The position numbers and the translations under genes were made by a program. Positions 54,674-63,863 of a stretch of 64,000 nucleotides of DNA are shown one piece after another. The notes beneath the pieces are model-generated. The model was not told the origin of the DNA, did no database searches, and saw nothing but the letters and a program-made list of their open reading frames with translations. Each line of letters starts with the position of its first letter. The stretch's first letter is position 1. Source of the DNA: Lachnospiraceae bacterium (GTDB taxonomy: Bacteria; Bacillota; Clostridia; Lachnospirales; Lachnospiraceae); the NCBI GenBank assembly GCA_017436865.1, contig JAFSCH010000017.1, forward strand, positions 33,453-97,452, read 5' to 3'.

Positions 54674-54706
54674 TGAATGTTGTGGAAAAAGGATGCTATT
54701 GAAATA
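54656..54706 (+). repeat. Short direct repeat beside the broken acyltransferase
   Basis: GGATGCTATTGGAAATA at 54656-54672 (within the last codons of the 53663 gene) recurs as GGATGCTATTGAAATA at 54691-54706, one base shorter. The same GGATGCTATTG word also stands at 51171-51181. The pair lies in the 52-base gap before the degenerate acyltransferase gene. Confidence 0.55.
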
Positions 54707-54725
54707 CAGAGGATAGGGTGAAACG

Positions 54726-55624
54726 ATGAGAGAACATTGGGTAGATAGTGTTAAGGGAGTTGCCATATATTTAATGGTTTTGGGACATTGCATTCAGTAT
54801 GCTTCGCATGATGGATATATCTTTAGGGATATTTATTTTGGTATTCATTATCAAAGTACTCATTTGTAAAGGGACTTCTCGCCAAGTTAAAAGGGATTAT
54901 GATTCCTTGTATGGCATGGGGAATGGTGACATATCTTATTGATGTTGTTGTAAATAGTTGGAGTCCTGTAAGCGTATATGGATATCTATATTATACCGTA
55001 TATTCGAATTGGTTTTTGTGGGCGGTTTTTTATTGTTCTTTAGTTGGATTGTGTGCTAAATTCTTATTTAAAGGAAATATGATAGGATATTTAATGATAT
55101 TAGTATGCAATTATTTTATTCCGCGAGTTGCTAATATAGGAGGGGCAAAACGCTTAATGCCATTTTTTATATTAGGTCTGATACTGAATCAATATAAAGT
55201 GTTGGAGAAACTACAGGAAGTAAAACATAAGCTTATCGTATTTTTGGGGTTGTGTATTGCATACATTGCATCAATGGTGATAGCACCTGATGTTGAACTA
55301 ATAACAGGAACTACGGGAAGCCTTTTGATATGCTTTGTTTTTTGGGTAATGTCAAGTAGATATAGATTTACATGGATTGAGAATATTGGAAAGGTATCAA
55401 TCGGGATATATCTGTCTACCGGAATTGTATTCTACTTTGTGATTAAGGAGTATTGTAGAATTTCAGAGTCATATAGATATTTGATTCGAGCAGGATATGT
55501 AGTGGGGCTGTCTATTGGATTAACAGTACTCGCTTACTGGTTATGCATAGTACTAGGAAAGTGTAAGATAACCAGTATCCTTTTCTTGGGAAGAGAAGCG
55601 AAAGGGAGCATTAAGAAAGAATAA
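54726..55624 (+). pseudogene. Acyltransferase family 3 gene, broken by an internal deletion/frameshift
   Basis: The first 47 codons (54726-54869) read MREHWVDSVKGVAIYLMVLGHC onward, in parts EHWVDSVKGVAIYLM and VLGHC, the standard start of an OafA-like acyltransferase (compare LKWLDAAKGIAILAVLVDHL at 25446). They stop at TAA (54867-54869) after GIHYQSTHL. The remaining gene continues in another frame (shift of two) as SFVKGLLAKLKGIMIPCMAWGMV, with ATG 54899, to the stop at 55624, about 250 residues with eight membrane segments. The stretch that in intact members holds the second membrane segment (FFxFLSG block) is missing, so this is a deletion plus frameshift and not a sequencing slip alone. 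O-acyl transfer is probably lost. Confidence 0.78.
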
Positions 55625-55646
55625 TGTAGTTTGTTTCCATAATCCC

Positions 55647-55675
55647 TTTACGGAACTTTCTTATTGAGGTAAAAT
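55647..55675 (+). promoter_or_regulatory. Promoter candidate for the Ig-like surface protein gene
   Basis: TTTACG (55647-55652) and TAAAAT (55670-55675) with a 17-base spacer, 50 bases before the ATG at 55725. Two -35 positions and one -10 position depart from consensus. It fits a separate transcription start for the large surface protein after the broken gene. Confidence 0.5.
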
Positions 55676-55724
55676 GTGAATAGTAGTTTAGTTTTACACA
55701 ATGGAAGAGTTAGGGGGAAAAGGA

Positions 55725-58700
55725 ATGAAACGTTATCTTTTTGGCCGCATATTCGGAATATTTTTAGCAGGTATACTGATGATAGAGAGCAGTATACCTG
55801 TTTTTGCTACAGAGATTTCGACGGAACTACAACAGGTAGAAGCCGTGGAAGAAGTAGAACAGGAAGAAATTGCAGAAATAGAAACGGTTGAAATCGAGGA
55901 AAAAGAGGAGACCGTGCAGGCGGAGAGCCAGAACACGCAACAATCAGAGGCGGAAGTGGCTACTTCGGAGGCGGTTTCGACAGAGTCGCAGATGCCGACA
56001 ACAGAAGAGGAATCTTTAGAAGTAGAGACAACGGATGAATCGGAACAGTCGGAAGAAGTAACGCAGGAGAGTACAAGCGAAGCTGCTACAGATGAAACGG
56101 TTGAAGATGAGACAGAGGAAGAAACGGAAATAACAACCGAGGAAATGGTAGAACAGTTGCCGCAGACTGCATCGTTTTCGATGAGGGCAGCAGCTACAGC
56201 ACCTTCACAGGTATCTGTGATAAAGAAAACGGCAACGACAGCAATGATTCTTTGGGAAACCGTCGAAGGTTATACAGAATATCAGATCTATAGAAAGAGC
56301 AATACAGATGCTGATTTTTGTGTTCTGGATAATAAGATTATTGAGACGACGAGTAATGTAGGAGCATTTTTAGACACTAGCTGCGAAAACGGTAAAGTTT
56401 ATTATTATAAGATTTGTGCTGTAGTGACTTCGGATGGAAAGGTAGAGAGTCAAGGACCTTTTTCAGAAGTTGTAAGCAATCGTGTAGATTTACAGCAAAT
56501 AGTATTAAATAAGTCAGAACTTGCCATGGAAAAAGGTGAGAAAGAAGTATTGTCTGTTAGTTATGCGCCTAGCTTTGCAGAAGGAATGTACAAGGTTACA
56601 TGGACAAGTAGTAATGAAAAGGTTGCGACTGTAGAAGCAGGTAAGGTTATTGCGGTAGGAGCAGGAACGACAGTTATTACAGCTATGGCAGGGAATAAGA
56701 CAGCAACTTGTGAAGTAACCGTTAGCTTACCTTTAGAAGGGCTTGTACTTAGTACAGACCAATTGGAGCTTGCCAAGGGAGAGGATGCTACCGTATCAGT
56801 ACGATTAGAGCCGGTAGATACAACGGATTCGGTAGACTATCAGTGGAGTAGCAGTGATGAAAATGTTGCTATCGTGGTAGCAGATAAGCAAGATGCACAT
56901 GTTGCACGTATCATTGCAAAGAGTGAAGGGAATGCAATCATTAGCGTATCAGCAGGAGGCATGAAGGCAGAATGTAAGGTACGTGTCAAGCTTCCGATTA
57001 CGGATCTTGAATTAAGCGACTATAAGGTTCAGCTGTTGGAAAAGAATGACAGTGTTGACGTAGAGATTAAGGTTGATACTTCAGACAAGATAGAATATGA
57101 AATTGACAATCCTGAGCTTGTGAAATGTGAATTGAATGAACAGGTGTTAACATTGAAATCACAGGGAGTGTTAGGAACGACAAAAGTTCATGTAACAGTT
57201 GGAATGCAAACGGTTGAATTAATAGTTGAGGTGGTAGAAGAGAGAACGCAAGTAGACACTAGCGAGGGTCTCATTCCGGTAAGTGATATCGAAGTATCGG
57301 TAGCATGGAGAAAAAAAGGCGAGGAAGTAGAGACAAAAGAGCTTCCGATGATTCTCTATTTAGGAGATGAGGTTTATTCTACTGCAACAGTAAGTGCCAA
57401 GGTAAGTCCGGCGAATGCTACCAATAAACAGATTAGCTGGGAAATTTCAGATAAATCTGTTGCAACCGTTGATGAAAATGGAGTAGTGACAGCAGTTGGA
57501 ATTGGGCGTACCAATATTACTGCAACAGCAGACAACGGCTTGGAAGAGAAGATAACGGTAATTGTATTGCCGGGAGAAAGAACCTTTGATGTGGAAGATT
57601 CTAAGATAACCTTATATTGTAATGAGAATCTGCCTGATAAGATTAAGAATAAAAGAAGCTATCAGGTAGTGTTACCGTCAGATATGACATTTGAATATCG
57701 TTCTTCTAATGAAGAAATTGCCACAGTCGATGAAAATGGACAGATTACGGCTCATAAGCCGGGCAAAGCAGCTATTTCTGTCATTGGAGTAGAAAATGGT
57801 AATGTGAAGACGATTCAGGTGACGGTGAAAAAAGCCATTGAGTCGATAGAATTACCATTAGACACGATGGAAGTAATAGAGGGTACACAACCAGAGATTG
57901 CATTTAAGGTATTACCGGCTGATGCATCTATAGATTGCTTAAATACAATATCGATAAAAGCAAGCGATGCGAAACATATTAAAATAGACAGCAATTGGAC
58001 CAAGGGAAAACCAAGTGGAACCTTTAAGTTTTCTGCAATCAAGGAAACAGATAAAGAACAAACGATAACGATTACGGTTGGTGATACGAATAACACTGCT
58101 ATCGTAAAAAAGGAAATCAAAGTTAAAGTTAAAAAGTCGGCTGTTCAGGCAAGCTCTATAAAGATAACCGGACAAAATAAGATGCAAAGTGAAACGAGTC
58201 AACAGTTAGGAATCGATTTGAAAGACAGAAGTGGGAATCCGCTTAATACGTCATTAATGCCAATCGGTTATGTTTCTTCTGATACCGAGATTGCAACGGT
58301 CGATGAAAATGGTAAAGTAACTGCGCATAAGGGTGGAAGGGCTACGATTACAGCGTATGTCATGAATGGAAGCAATATCAAGGCGGATTATGCTATTACC
58401 GTAGAGCAAAGACCAACGGATATTGTATTTGACAGATCAGTTTATGGTGTGTCAAAAGCAGTAAATCAGGCAGTTGTGGTAGCACTGAAACCTGTATTCG
58501 TGCCGGCAACAACAGTAAATAAGAATGTAACATGGGCGGTTTCAGAAATAAGGACGGTAGATGGAGCATCGATAGAAGGTGCTGTAGCAGATTACTTTAC
58601 CGTAGATGCAAATGGTAGGGTAACAGCGAAAGCAAAGGCAACAGAAGGCATGTTTGCAGTTATTACGTGTACAAGAAAATCTTATGCAGAGGATGAGAAT

Positions 58701-61700
58701 ACAGTAGCAGGAAGCGTAATCGTACAAGTACAGCCGAAGAAAGTGACTGCTGTTAAGTTCGATAAGACAGCGTTGGAGGTTGTTGGGAAAGAGGAACATA
58801 ATCTGACATTTACAACTACTTATGCAAAGGGATATTCTGAGGTAGAATATGAAGCATTTACTTCGGATGCGGAGATTGCAACAGCAACGGTAAAAGATGG
58901 ACAGGTAGTGTTAACACCGCATAAGTATGGAACAGTAACAGTTACCTTATGTGCAGATTATGCGATAACAGCGACTTGCAAGGTAACGATTTATCCGGTT
59001 GCACGCGGTACAGTCGTTGCCAAAGAAAGTACCTATCTGTTACAGCAGGCAAAGTATAATAGTAACGATAGTGTACAATTAGAATTTGTAGATGCAAAGA
59101 AGAAAAAAGTGGATTCAAAGTTGTTCAGCTATGAGAGTTCCAACCCGGATATGGTATATGTGGATGAACAAGGTGTGGCGTATGCAAATGCACTATCGAA
59201 TGGAAAGATTACAGATACGAATAATCAGGTTACAATAACAGCAACCTTGAAAGATGACCCGGATAAGAGAAAAGTTACGACGAAGGTAACGGTTTGCACA
59301 AAAGAACAGATTGAACGAATGGATGTTTCTTATTATGCAACAGCCACTGCTAGTGCAAAAGATGTATATAATATGGGTGGAACTACCTTAACAGATCGTG
59401 GAGCTGGTATGGTATTTAGCAAGAACGGTCAGCAGTTTGCATTGAGAGTAATTTCTTATGGTGTTATGAATGAGAAGATTGCGAATGCGCAACTGACATT
59501 TACAAGCTCTGATACAGCTTTGGCAAATGTTACAAGTCAGACGATAAAGACATTTACAGATAGTAATAATAACAAGTATCAGGTATGGGAAGCTGTAGTA
59601 ACCGTACAACAGGCTGGAAGATTTAGCATTGATATAAAAGCACAGGATCAGAAACAATATACGAGAAGTATACCGTTTGTGGCATATTCTGCAAAACCAA
59701 TCTTAGCGTCAAAGGATTTGGGAACAATAAATCGTAATGCAGAAATTGTTATGCTACAAGATCAGGTAGATAAGAAAGAAAGCTTGGCAAGTGATAAGGA
59801 CTTTATATTGCTTGGCTCCGATGGAACAGAGATTACATCCGTTTCTGTAGAATCTGCCAAGGTTAAGATGAAAGCGTCGAATAAAATCGAAACGTTACCT
59901 GCTAAGAAATTTGCGATTAGAGAGATTGGCGACAATACTTATCGTTTGTATATGTTGGCGAGTGAGATGGATAATGTGGTGGATGGAACATATACGATTT
60001 CACTTAAAGTAAAGAGAACCTTATTGGGAACAGAAAATGAGGAGCCAGGCTATGTGGAAGAGAAGGAAACAACAACGGCAAGCTTGGATGCCACATTTAG
60101 CATAACAAGTACGGTTCCGAAGTTAAACCCTGCTAAGATTACATTAAATACCTTTATAAGAGGTGAAGCTGTCAAGATTCCAATCGATACAAAGGAAACC
60201 ATAGAAAGTGTATCAATTGCGCCTGGAATGATGATGGCAGAAGAGTTGGATGTATTTAAGTATGGCAAGGATTGGTATGCCAAGATTAAGGATGTAGCTT
60301 TTGATGATTGGAAGAAGACATCGACATCAGGAGTATTATATGTAAAGCTAAAGGGCTATGAGACGCCAATAGCAACGAATCTTAGTGTTACTTGCAAGTC
60401 GGTTAAGCCAGTGGTAAAACAGGCAGAGGTACCTTCTATTCAGTTAGAACACAGTGGAAATATCTATATAACCCTTATGGACGGTAACAAACAGATTTGG
60501 AAGGAGTATACAGCGAATAGAAAGCCATCAACGACAGCTCAGGTATTTGACGTTGAGAGTCAGGCGGATGGAAAGACAAAGATATCATTTGTAGATCCTT
60601 CTATGAAGCTAAGGAGTCAGGGTGCAACATTCACAGAAAAAGTGTTAATAAGTAAGAAAGAATGGCGTTCACCGATTGAAGTATCGATTTCGGTAAAGGC
60701 ATATAATGGAATTACGGTTCCTACTATTGGTTTCGAGAAGACAACTCTCAATATTAATAAGACAGTAAAAGAGACACAGGCAGAGACAAAGGTAAAGATT
60801 AGCCATAGCAATGTTGTCTTGAAGGAAGGCGAATGGAAAATATCAGATACTTGTAAGTATAGAGCGGTAGAAGATAAGAAAACAGTATGGCATCAGGCAT
60901 CAGAAGCCTTCAAAGTGGAATATGCAGGTGGTGTATTGAAGGTATCCTTACGAGACGGAATAGATGTTCCGAATGGAACCTATAGGTTAACCATGACTCA
61001 GTTATGGGATGAAAAGCTAGATGAAGAACTTGTGAAAAATAAAAAGCAACCATTATCAACATCAGCTTTAAGTGTTGTTGTGAAGCAGGCAGAACCGAAA
61101 GTAACAATTAATATGTCAGGACAGTTGGATTTGATTAATCGTGGTCAGTCAACATTAAAGGGAACGATTACTGTTTCTAATATGAATAGTGTAGTGCAGA
61201 AAGTAAGTCTGGTTAATGATAAGGATGCGAACAGAGCGGATAATAGGTTCTATTGTGTACGTAAAGACAATACATTTACTATTTTTGCAAGAAGCAATGC
61301 GGCATTAACAACATCTAAGACTACATGTATGGTGAAGGTTACTATGAGCGATGGAAATGTATTATATCAAAACATTTCAATTACGCCAAAGCAGAGTGTG
61401 CCAAGTGTTATTACACCTGAAAACGAGACCATATACAAGTCTTCATCGGCAAAGACGGTAAACTTCAATTTCTATGAGAAGCTTACAGAAGGTGTTCGTA
61501 TTGCTGATATCGAGGCAACGAGCGTACCGGCTGGTTTAAAGGTACAACATATCAATGGTCGCTTATATGTAACGCTTGCGAATAAGTCCTTGAAGCAAGG
61601 AAAATACAAGATCGTAGTTGATGTATACTTCAAAGGAGCACAAGCGATATCAGGAGAGTCTCGCGGAAAGGCAGTTAGCAAGACTGTTTATGTGGAAGTA

Positions 61701-61709
61701 AAGGAATAA
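55725..61709 (+). CDS. Secreted giant Ig-like (BIG2) repeat protein with FN3 domain
   Basis: 1994 residues from ATG 55725 with AGGGGG upstream; an earlier ATG (55701) would put charged residues before the signal. A signal peptide (KRYLFGRIFGIFLAGILM... cut after VFA, about residue 28) leads to an acidic Glu/Thr/Ser-rich stalk (about 30-145), then a fibronectin type III domain (about 157-247) and several bacterial Ig-like group 2 domains (from about 255 on) with repeated blocks such as ATVDENGVVTA, ATVDENGQITA and ATVDENGKVTA. The last ~870 residues are beta-rich without clear family. No C-terminal LPxTG, membrane helix or binding repeats are seen, so its mode of retention is unknown. Likely adhesin or matrix protein. 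Confidence 0.85.
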   Translation: MKRYLFGRIFGIFLAGILMIESSIPVFATEISTELQQVEAVEEVEQEEIAEIETVEIEEKEETVQAESQNTQQSEAEVATSEAVSTESQMPTTEEESLEVETTDESEQSEEVTQESTSEAATDETVEDETEEETEITTEEMVEQLPQTASFSMRAAATAPSQVSVIKKTATTAMILWETVEGYTEYQIYRKSNTDADFCVLDNKIIETTSNVGAFLDTSCENGKVYYYKICAVVTSDGKVESQGPFSEVVSNRVDLQQIVLNKSELAMEKGEKEVLSVSYAPSFAEGMYKVTWTSSNEKVATVEAGKVIAVGAGTTVITAMAGNKTATCEVTVSLPLEGLVLSTDQLELAKGEDATVSVRLEPVDTTDSVDYQWSSSDENVAIVVADKQDAHVARIIAKSEGNAIISVSAGGMKAECKVRVKLPITDLELSDYKVQLLEKNDSVDVEIKVDTSDKIEYEIDNPELVKCELNEQVLTLKSQGVLGTTKVHVTVGMQTVELIVEVVEERTQVDTSEGLIPVSDIEVSVAWRKKGEEVETKELPMILYLGDEVYSTATVSAKVSPANATNKQISWEISDKSVATVDENGVVTAVGIGRTNITATADNGLEEKITVIVLPGERTFDVEDSKITLYCNENLPDKIKNKRSYQVVLPSDMTFEYRSSNEEIATVDENGQITAHKPGKAAISVIGVENGNVKTIQVTVKKAIESIELPLDTMEVIEGTQPEIAFKVLPADASIDCLNTISIKASDAKHIKIDSNWTKGKPSGTFKFSAIKETDKEQTITITVGDTNNTAIVKKEIKVKVKKSAVQASSIKITGQNKMQSETSQQLGIDLKDRSGNPLNTSLMPIGYVSSDTEIATVDENGKVTAHKGGRATITAYVMNGSNIKADYAITVEQRPTDIVFDRSVYGVSKAVNQAVVVALKPVFVPATTVNKNVTWAVSEIRTVDGASIEGAVADYFTVDANGRVTAKAKATEGMFAVITCTRKSYAEDENTVAGSVIVQVQPKKVTAVKFDKTALEVVGKEEHNLTFTTTYAKGYSEVEYEAFTSDAEIATATVKDGQVVLTPHKYGTVTVTLCADYAITATCKVTIYPVARGTVVAKESTYLLQQAKYNSNDSVQLEFVDAKKKKVDSKLFSYESSNPDMVYVDEQGVAYANALSNGKITDTNNQVTITATLKDDPDKRKVTTKVTVCTKEQIERMDVSYYATATASAKDVYNMGGTTLTDRGAGMVFSKNGQQFALRVISYGVMNEKIANAQLTFTSSDTALANVTSQTIKTFTDSNNNKYQVWEAVVTVQQAGRFSIDIKAQDQKQYTRSIPFVAYSAKPILASKDLGTINRNAEIVMLQDQVDKKESLASDKDFILLGSDGTEITSVSVESAKVKMKASNKIETLPAKKFAIREIGDNTYRLYMLASEMDNVVDGTYTISLKVKRTLLGTENEEPGYVEEKETTTASLDATFSITSTVPKLNPAKITLNTFIRGEAVKIPIDTKETIESVSIAPGMMMAEELDVFKYGKDWYAKIKDVAFDDWKKTSTSGVLYVKLKGYETPIATNLSVTCKSVKPVVKQAEVPSIQLEHSGNIYITLMDGNKQIWKEYTANRKPSTTAQVFDVESQADGKTKISFVDPSMKLRSQGATFTEKVLISKKEWRSPIEVSISVKAYNGITVPTIGFEKTTLNINKTVKETQAETKVKISHSNVVLKEGEWKISDTCKYRAVEDKKTVWHQASEAFKVEYAGGVLKVSLRDGIDVPNGTYRLTMTQLWDEKLDEELVKNKKQPLSTSALSVVVKQAEPKVTINMSGQLDLINRGQSTLKGTITVSNMNSVVQKVSLVNDKDANRADNRFYCVRKDNTFTIFARSNAALTTSKTTCMVKVTMSDGNVLYQNISITPKQSVPSVITPENETIYKSSSAKTVNFNFYEKLTEGVRIADIEATSVPAGLKVQHINGRLYVTLANKSLKQGKYKIVVDVYFKGAQAISGESRGKAVSKTVYVEVKE

Positions 61710-61774
61710 AGAAAATAGGCGACATATCCAAATAGTGTTATGTAAAAGACAAAAGAATAATATGTAACGATGTG

Positions 61775-61818
61775 GAAAACACCTAGTCATACATATGCGA
61801 TGTTTGACAGGTGTTTTC
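61775..61818 (+). terminator. Hairpin after the Ig-like protein gene, probable terminator
   Basis: GAAAACACCT (61775-61784) pairs with AGGTGTTTTC (61809-61818); the stem can be extended by four pairs (GTCA with TGAC) after a single bulged base. TTTTC follows on the + strand. It lies 66 bases after the stop at 61709. The right arm also holds the -35 box of the following promoter. Confidence 0.7.
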
Positions 61819-61832
61819 TGTGTAAATATATA
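61804..61832 (+). promoter_or_regulatory. Strong sigma-A-type promoter for the LtaS-like gene
   Basis: TTGACA (61804-61809, exact consensus) and TATATA (61827-61832) with a 17-base spacer. The -35 box lies inside the terminator hairpin of the previous gene. The leader to ATG 61921 would be about 80 bases. Confidence 0.7.
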
Positions 61833-61845
61833 GTGATACTATTAA

Positions 61846-61874
61846 TTGAAACATTTGGGTAAAGAAAGTATTGT
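61846..61874 (+). promoter_or_regulatory. Second promoter candidate for the LtaS-like gene
   Basis: TTGAAA (61846-61851) and TATTGT (61869-61874), 17 bases apart, 46 bases before the ATG. Weaker than the site at 61804-61832; it could be a tandem start or chance in an A/T-rich gap. Confidence 0.4.
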
Positions 61875-61920
61875 AGAAAATAGTATGTTTGATATTGGCT
61901 ATAGAAAGGTAGTATAGATA

Positions 61921-63795
61921 ATGAATATAAAATGCGAAATATCTATTAAAAAAGGTATATGTGCAATTCTTGCAATGGCAGTAAGTATAGGCTATGCGCT
62001 TAGTACGAATTTGTCCTTGAAATTTGCAGTAGCATTACCGGTTATGTTGTTTTTAGGATTTTTTATAAGAATAGAAATAAAGTGGAAGTGGTTGGATATA
62101 GTTGCTGTTGCTGTGTCCTCATTTATTGCATTAACAATAATGCAATTGGAAACAGGCAGTGTTATTAATGATCTTGGAATAAAAAAGATGCTCTTTAATT
62201 GGCTTTTGACAATATGCGTATTTCTTATTATTCTGACAATCTCTAATAGATTAAGTTATACATGTAAAATTGGTTCGATAGCATTGTTTGTGATAGGATT
62301 TGCGGATGCATTGGTAATTGCATTTCGTGGAAATCAAATTTCTGTTAATGACATATATTCTATCCGTACAGCATTAAGTGTTGTAGGAAATTATAAAATG
62401 TCATGGAATCCTATGTTCGTGTTTGCAATTGTAATTTTTTGCGGATATATTATGTGCTTGTGGAAAGTAACGTTTGCTACTGAAAAAATAGGAAAAATAA
62501 GATTTGTAAGCATACCATTGATTTTTTTTATTGCAATTTTTGTAGTAACGAATATTCAGGAGTATCAAGTGGCAACATGGTCGAACAAAGGATGTACTTC
62601 TAATGGTGTTTTTCTGGAGTGGATATTAGAGGTTAGAGATTTAAATGTTAGAGAACCAGAAGGGTATACGGCAGAAAGTGTAGAGAAAATTCTTAGCGAC
62701 TATACAGAAGAAAAAAATGTAGAGGATAGAACGCCGAATATTATTGTTGTGATGAGCGAGGCATATAGTGACCTTTCCGTATTGGGGGATATAGAAACTT
62801 CTAAGGAGGTTATGCCGAATTTTCATGAATTGTGCAAAGAAAGTATACACGGATATGCATTGTCGTCTGTTTTTGGTGGAAATACGGCTGTTTCAGAGTG
62901 GGAATTTTTAACAGGGTCATCGATGGCTTTTATGCCTGCGGGTTCAGTTGCGTATCAACAGTATGTGAAGGGGGGGGATAATTCGCTTGTTAGTTTACTA
63001 AAGAGTCGAGGATATGAGACGGTTGCAATGCATCCGTATTTAGCAAGTGGGTGGAATCGTAGCAAAGTTTATAAGAATTTCGGGTTTGATGAATTCTTGT
63101 CTATTGATGATTTTAAACAGGAAAAATTGGTACGAAGTTATGTGTCAGATGAAGAGTTCTATGAAATGATCATTTCTAAGTTTGAAGAAAAGGAATCAGA
63201 TATACCACTATTTGTTTATGGAATAACGATGCAAAATCATGGTGGTTATGTGTATGAAGGGTTTGGAAATACAGTAGAAGCTACTACTACCGAAAAGGAA
63301 TATAGTGATTTGAATCAGTATCTTTCGTTGATTAATATAACAGATGCAGCATTACCTGTCTTTATAGATTATTTTAGAAATTATGATGAAGATGTTATAA
63401 TTGTATTCTTTGGGGATCATCAGCCTAATCTGAATGATGAGTTTTATAAAGAAGTGGCAGAAAATGTAGAGTTTGATAAATATAAAGTACCATTCTTTGT
63501 GTGGAGCAATTTCGCAACAGAAGAAGAAGGGAAGGATATTGGATTGACGAGTCTAAATTATCTTTCAACAATCATGTTAGAGGAAGCAGAAATACCAATG
63601 CCACCGTATTATCAGTATTTATCAGATTTACAAAAGAAAATACCTGCAATTCATGAATATGGATATTATGATGGAAAAGACTATAACAGGATAGAAGATT
63701 TGGAACAGAAGGATAGTAATATATTGGATGAATATTGGATGCTTCAGTATGCGAACGTATTTGGGACATATGAAGGATCGGAACTGTTTAATTAG
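61921..63795 (+). CDS. LtaS-like phosphoglycerol transferase (sulfatase fold)
   Basis: 624 residues. Five membrane segments (about 1-205) precede an extracytoplasmic enzyme domain. NIIVVMSEAYSDL (metal ligand E280), GGNTAVSEWEFLTG with the expected nucleophile T322, NFGFDEFLS and FFGDHQPN (D499, H500) give the full LtaS/alkaline phosphatase-superfamily set. It would move glycerol phosphate from phosphatidylglycerol to teichoic acid or to a cell-wall glycan. With 8373-10541 it is the second enzyme of this fold here, but the two differ strongly. Two promoters precede it, so it forms its own transcription unit. Confidence 0.88.
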   Translation: MNIKCEISIKKGICAILAMAVSIGYALSTNLSLKFAVALPVMLFLGFFIRIEIKWKWLDIVAVAVSSFIALTIMQLETGSVINDLGIKKMLFNWLLTICVFLIILTISNRLSYTCKIGSIALFVIGFADALVIAFRGNQISVNDIYSIRTALSVVGNYKMSWNPMFVFAIVIFCGYIMCLWKVTFATEKIGKIRFVSIPLIFFIAIFVVTNIQEYQVATWSNKGCTSNGVFLEWILEVRDLNVREPEGYTAESVEKILSDYTEEKNVEDRTPNIIVVMSEAYSDLSVLGDIETSKEVMPNFHELCKESIHGYALSSVFGGNTAVSEWEFLTGSSMAFMPAGSVAYQQYVKGGDNSLVSLLKSRGYETVAMHPYLASGWNRSKVYKNFGFDEFLSIDDFKQEKLVRSYVSDEEFYEMIISKFEEKESDIPLFVYGITMQNHGGYVYEGFGNTVEATTTEKEYSDLNQYLSLINITDAALPVFIDYFRNYDEDVIIVFFGDHQPNLNDEFYKEVAENVEFDKYKVPFFVWSNFATEEEGKDIGLTSLNYLSTIMLEEAEIPMPPYYQYLSDLQKKIPAIHEYGYYDGKDYNRIEDLEQKDSNILDEYWMLQYANVFGTYEGSELFN

Positions 63796-63807
63796 TAGTG
63801 AGATGGG

Positions 63808-63836
63808 AGTAAAACTAAATGGAAACTGTTTTTACT
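63808..63836 (+). terminator. Hairpin after the LtaS-like gene, possible terminator
   Basis: AGTAAAAC (63808-63815) pairs with GTTTTTACT (63828-63836) with one bulged T; the stem is A/T-rich. It follows the stop of the LtaS-like gene (63795) by 12 bases and is followed by TT. Weak but well placed. Confidence 0.45.
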
Positions 63837-63863
63837 TTAGATAATGTAATATATATTAATGAC

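Noticed and set aside
56157-56171. LPQTA in the surface protein (residues 145-149), a sortase-like sorting motif
   Set aside because: It stands near the N terminus after the acidic stalk with no following hydrophobic segment and basic tail, so it cannot act as a C-terminal sorting signal.
57463-58330. CRISPR-like or tandem DNA repeats in the surface protein gene
   Set aside because: The repeated GATGAAAATGG words encode the ATVDENG blocks of Ig-like domains at irregular spacing; they are protein domain repeats.
61719-61920. Transposon or insertion sequence in the gap after the surface protein
   Set aside because: The inverted repeat is a short terminator-type stem and no transposase text is present.
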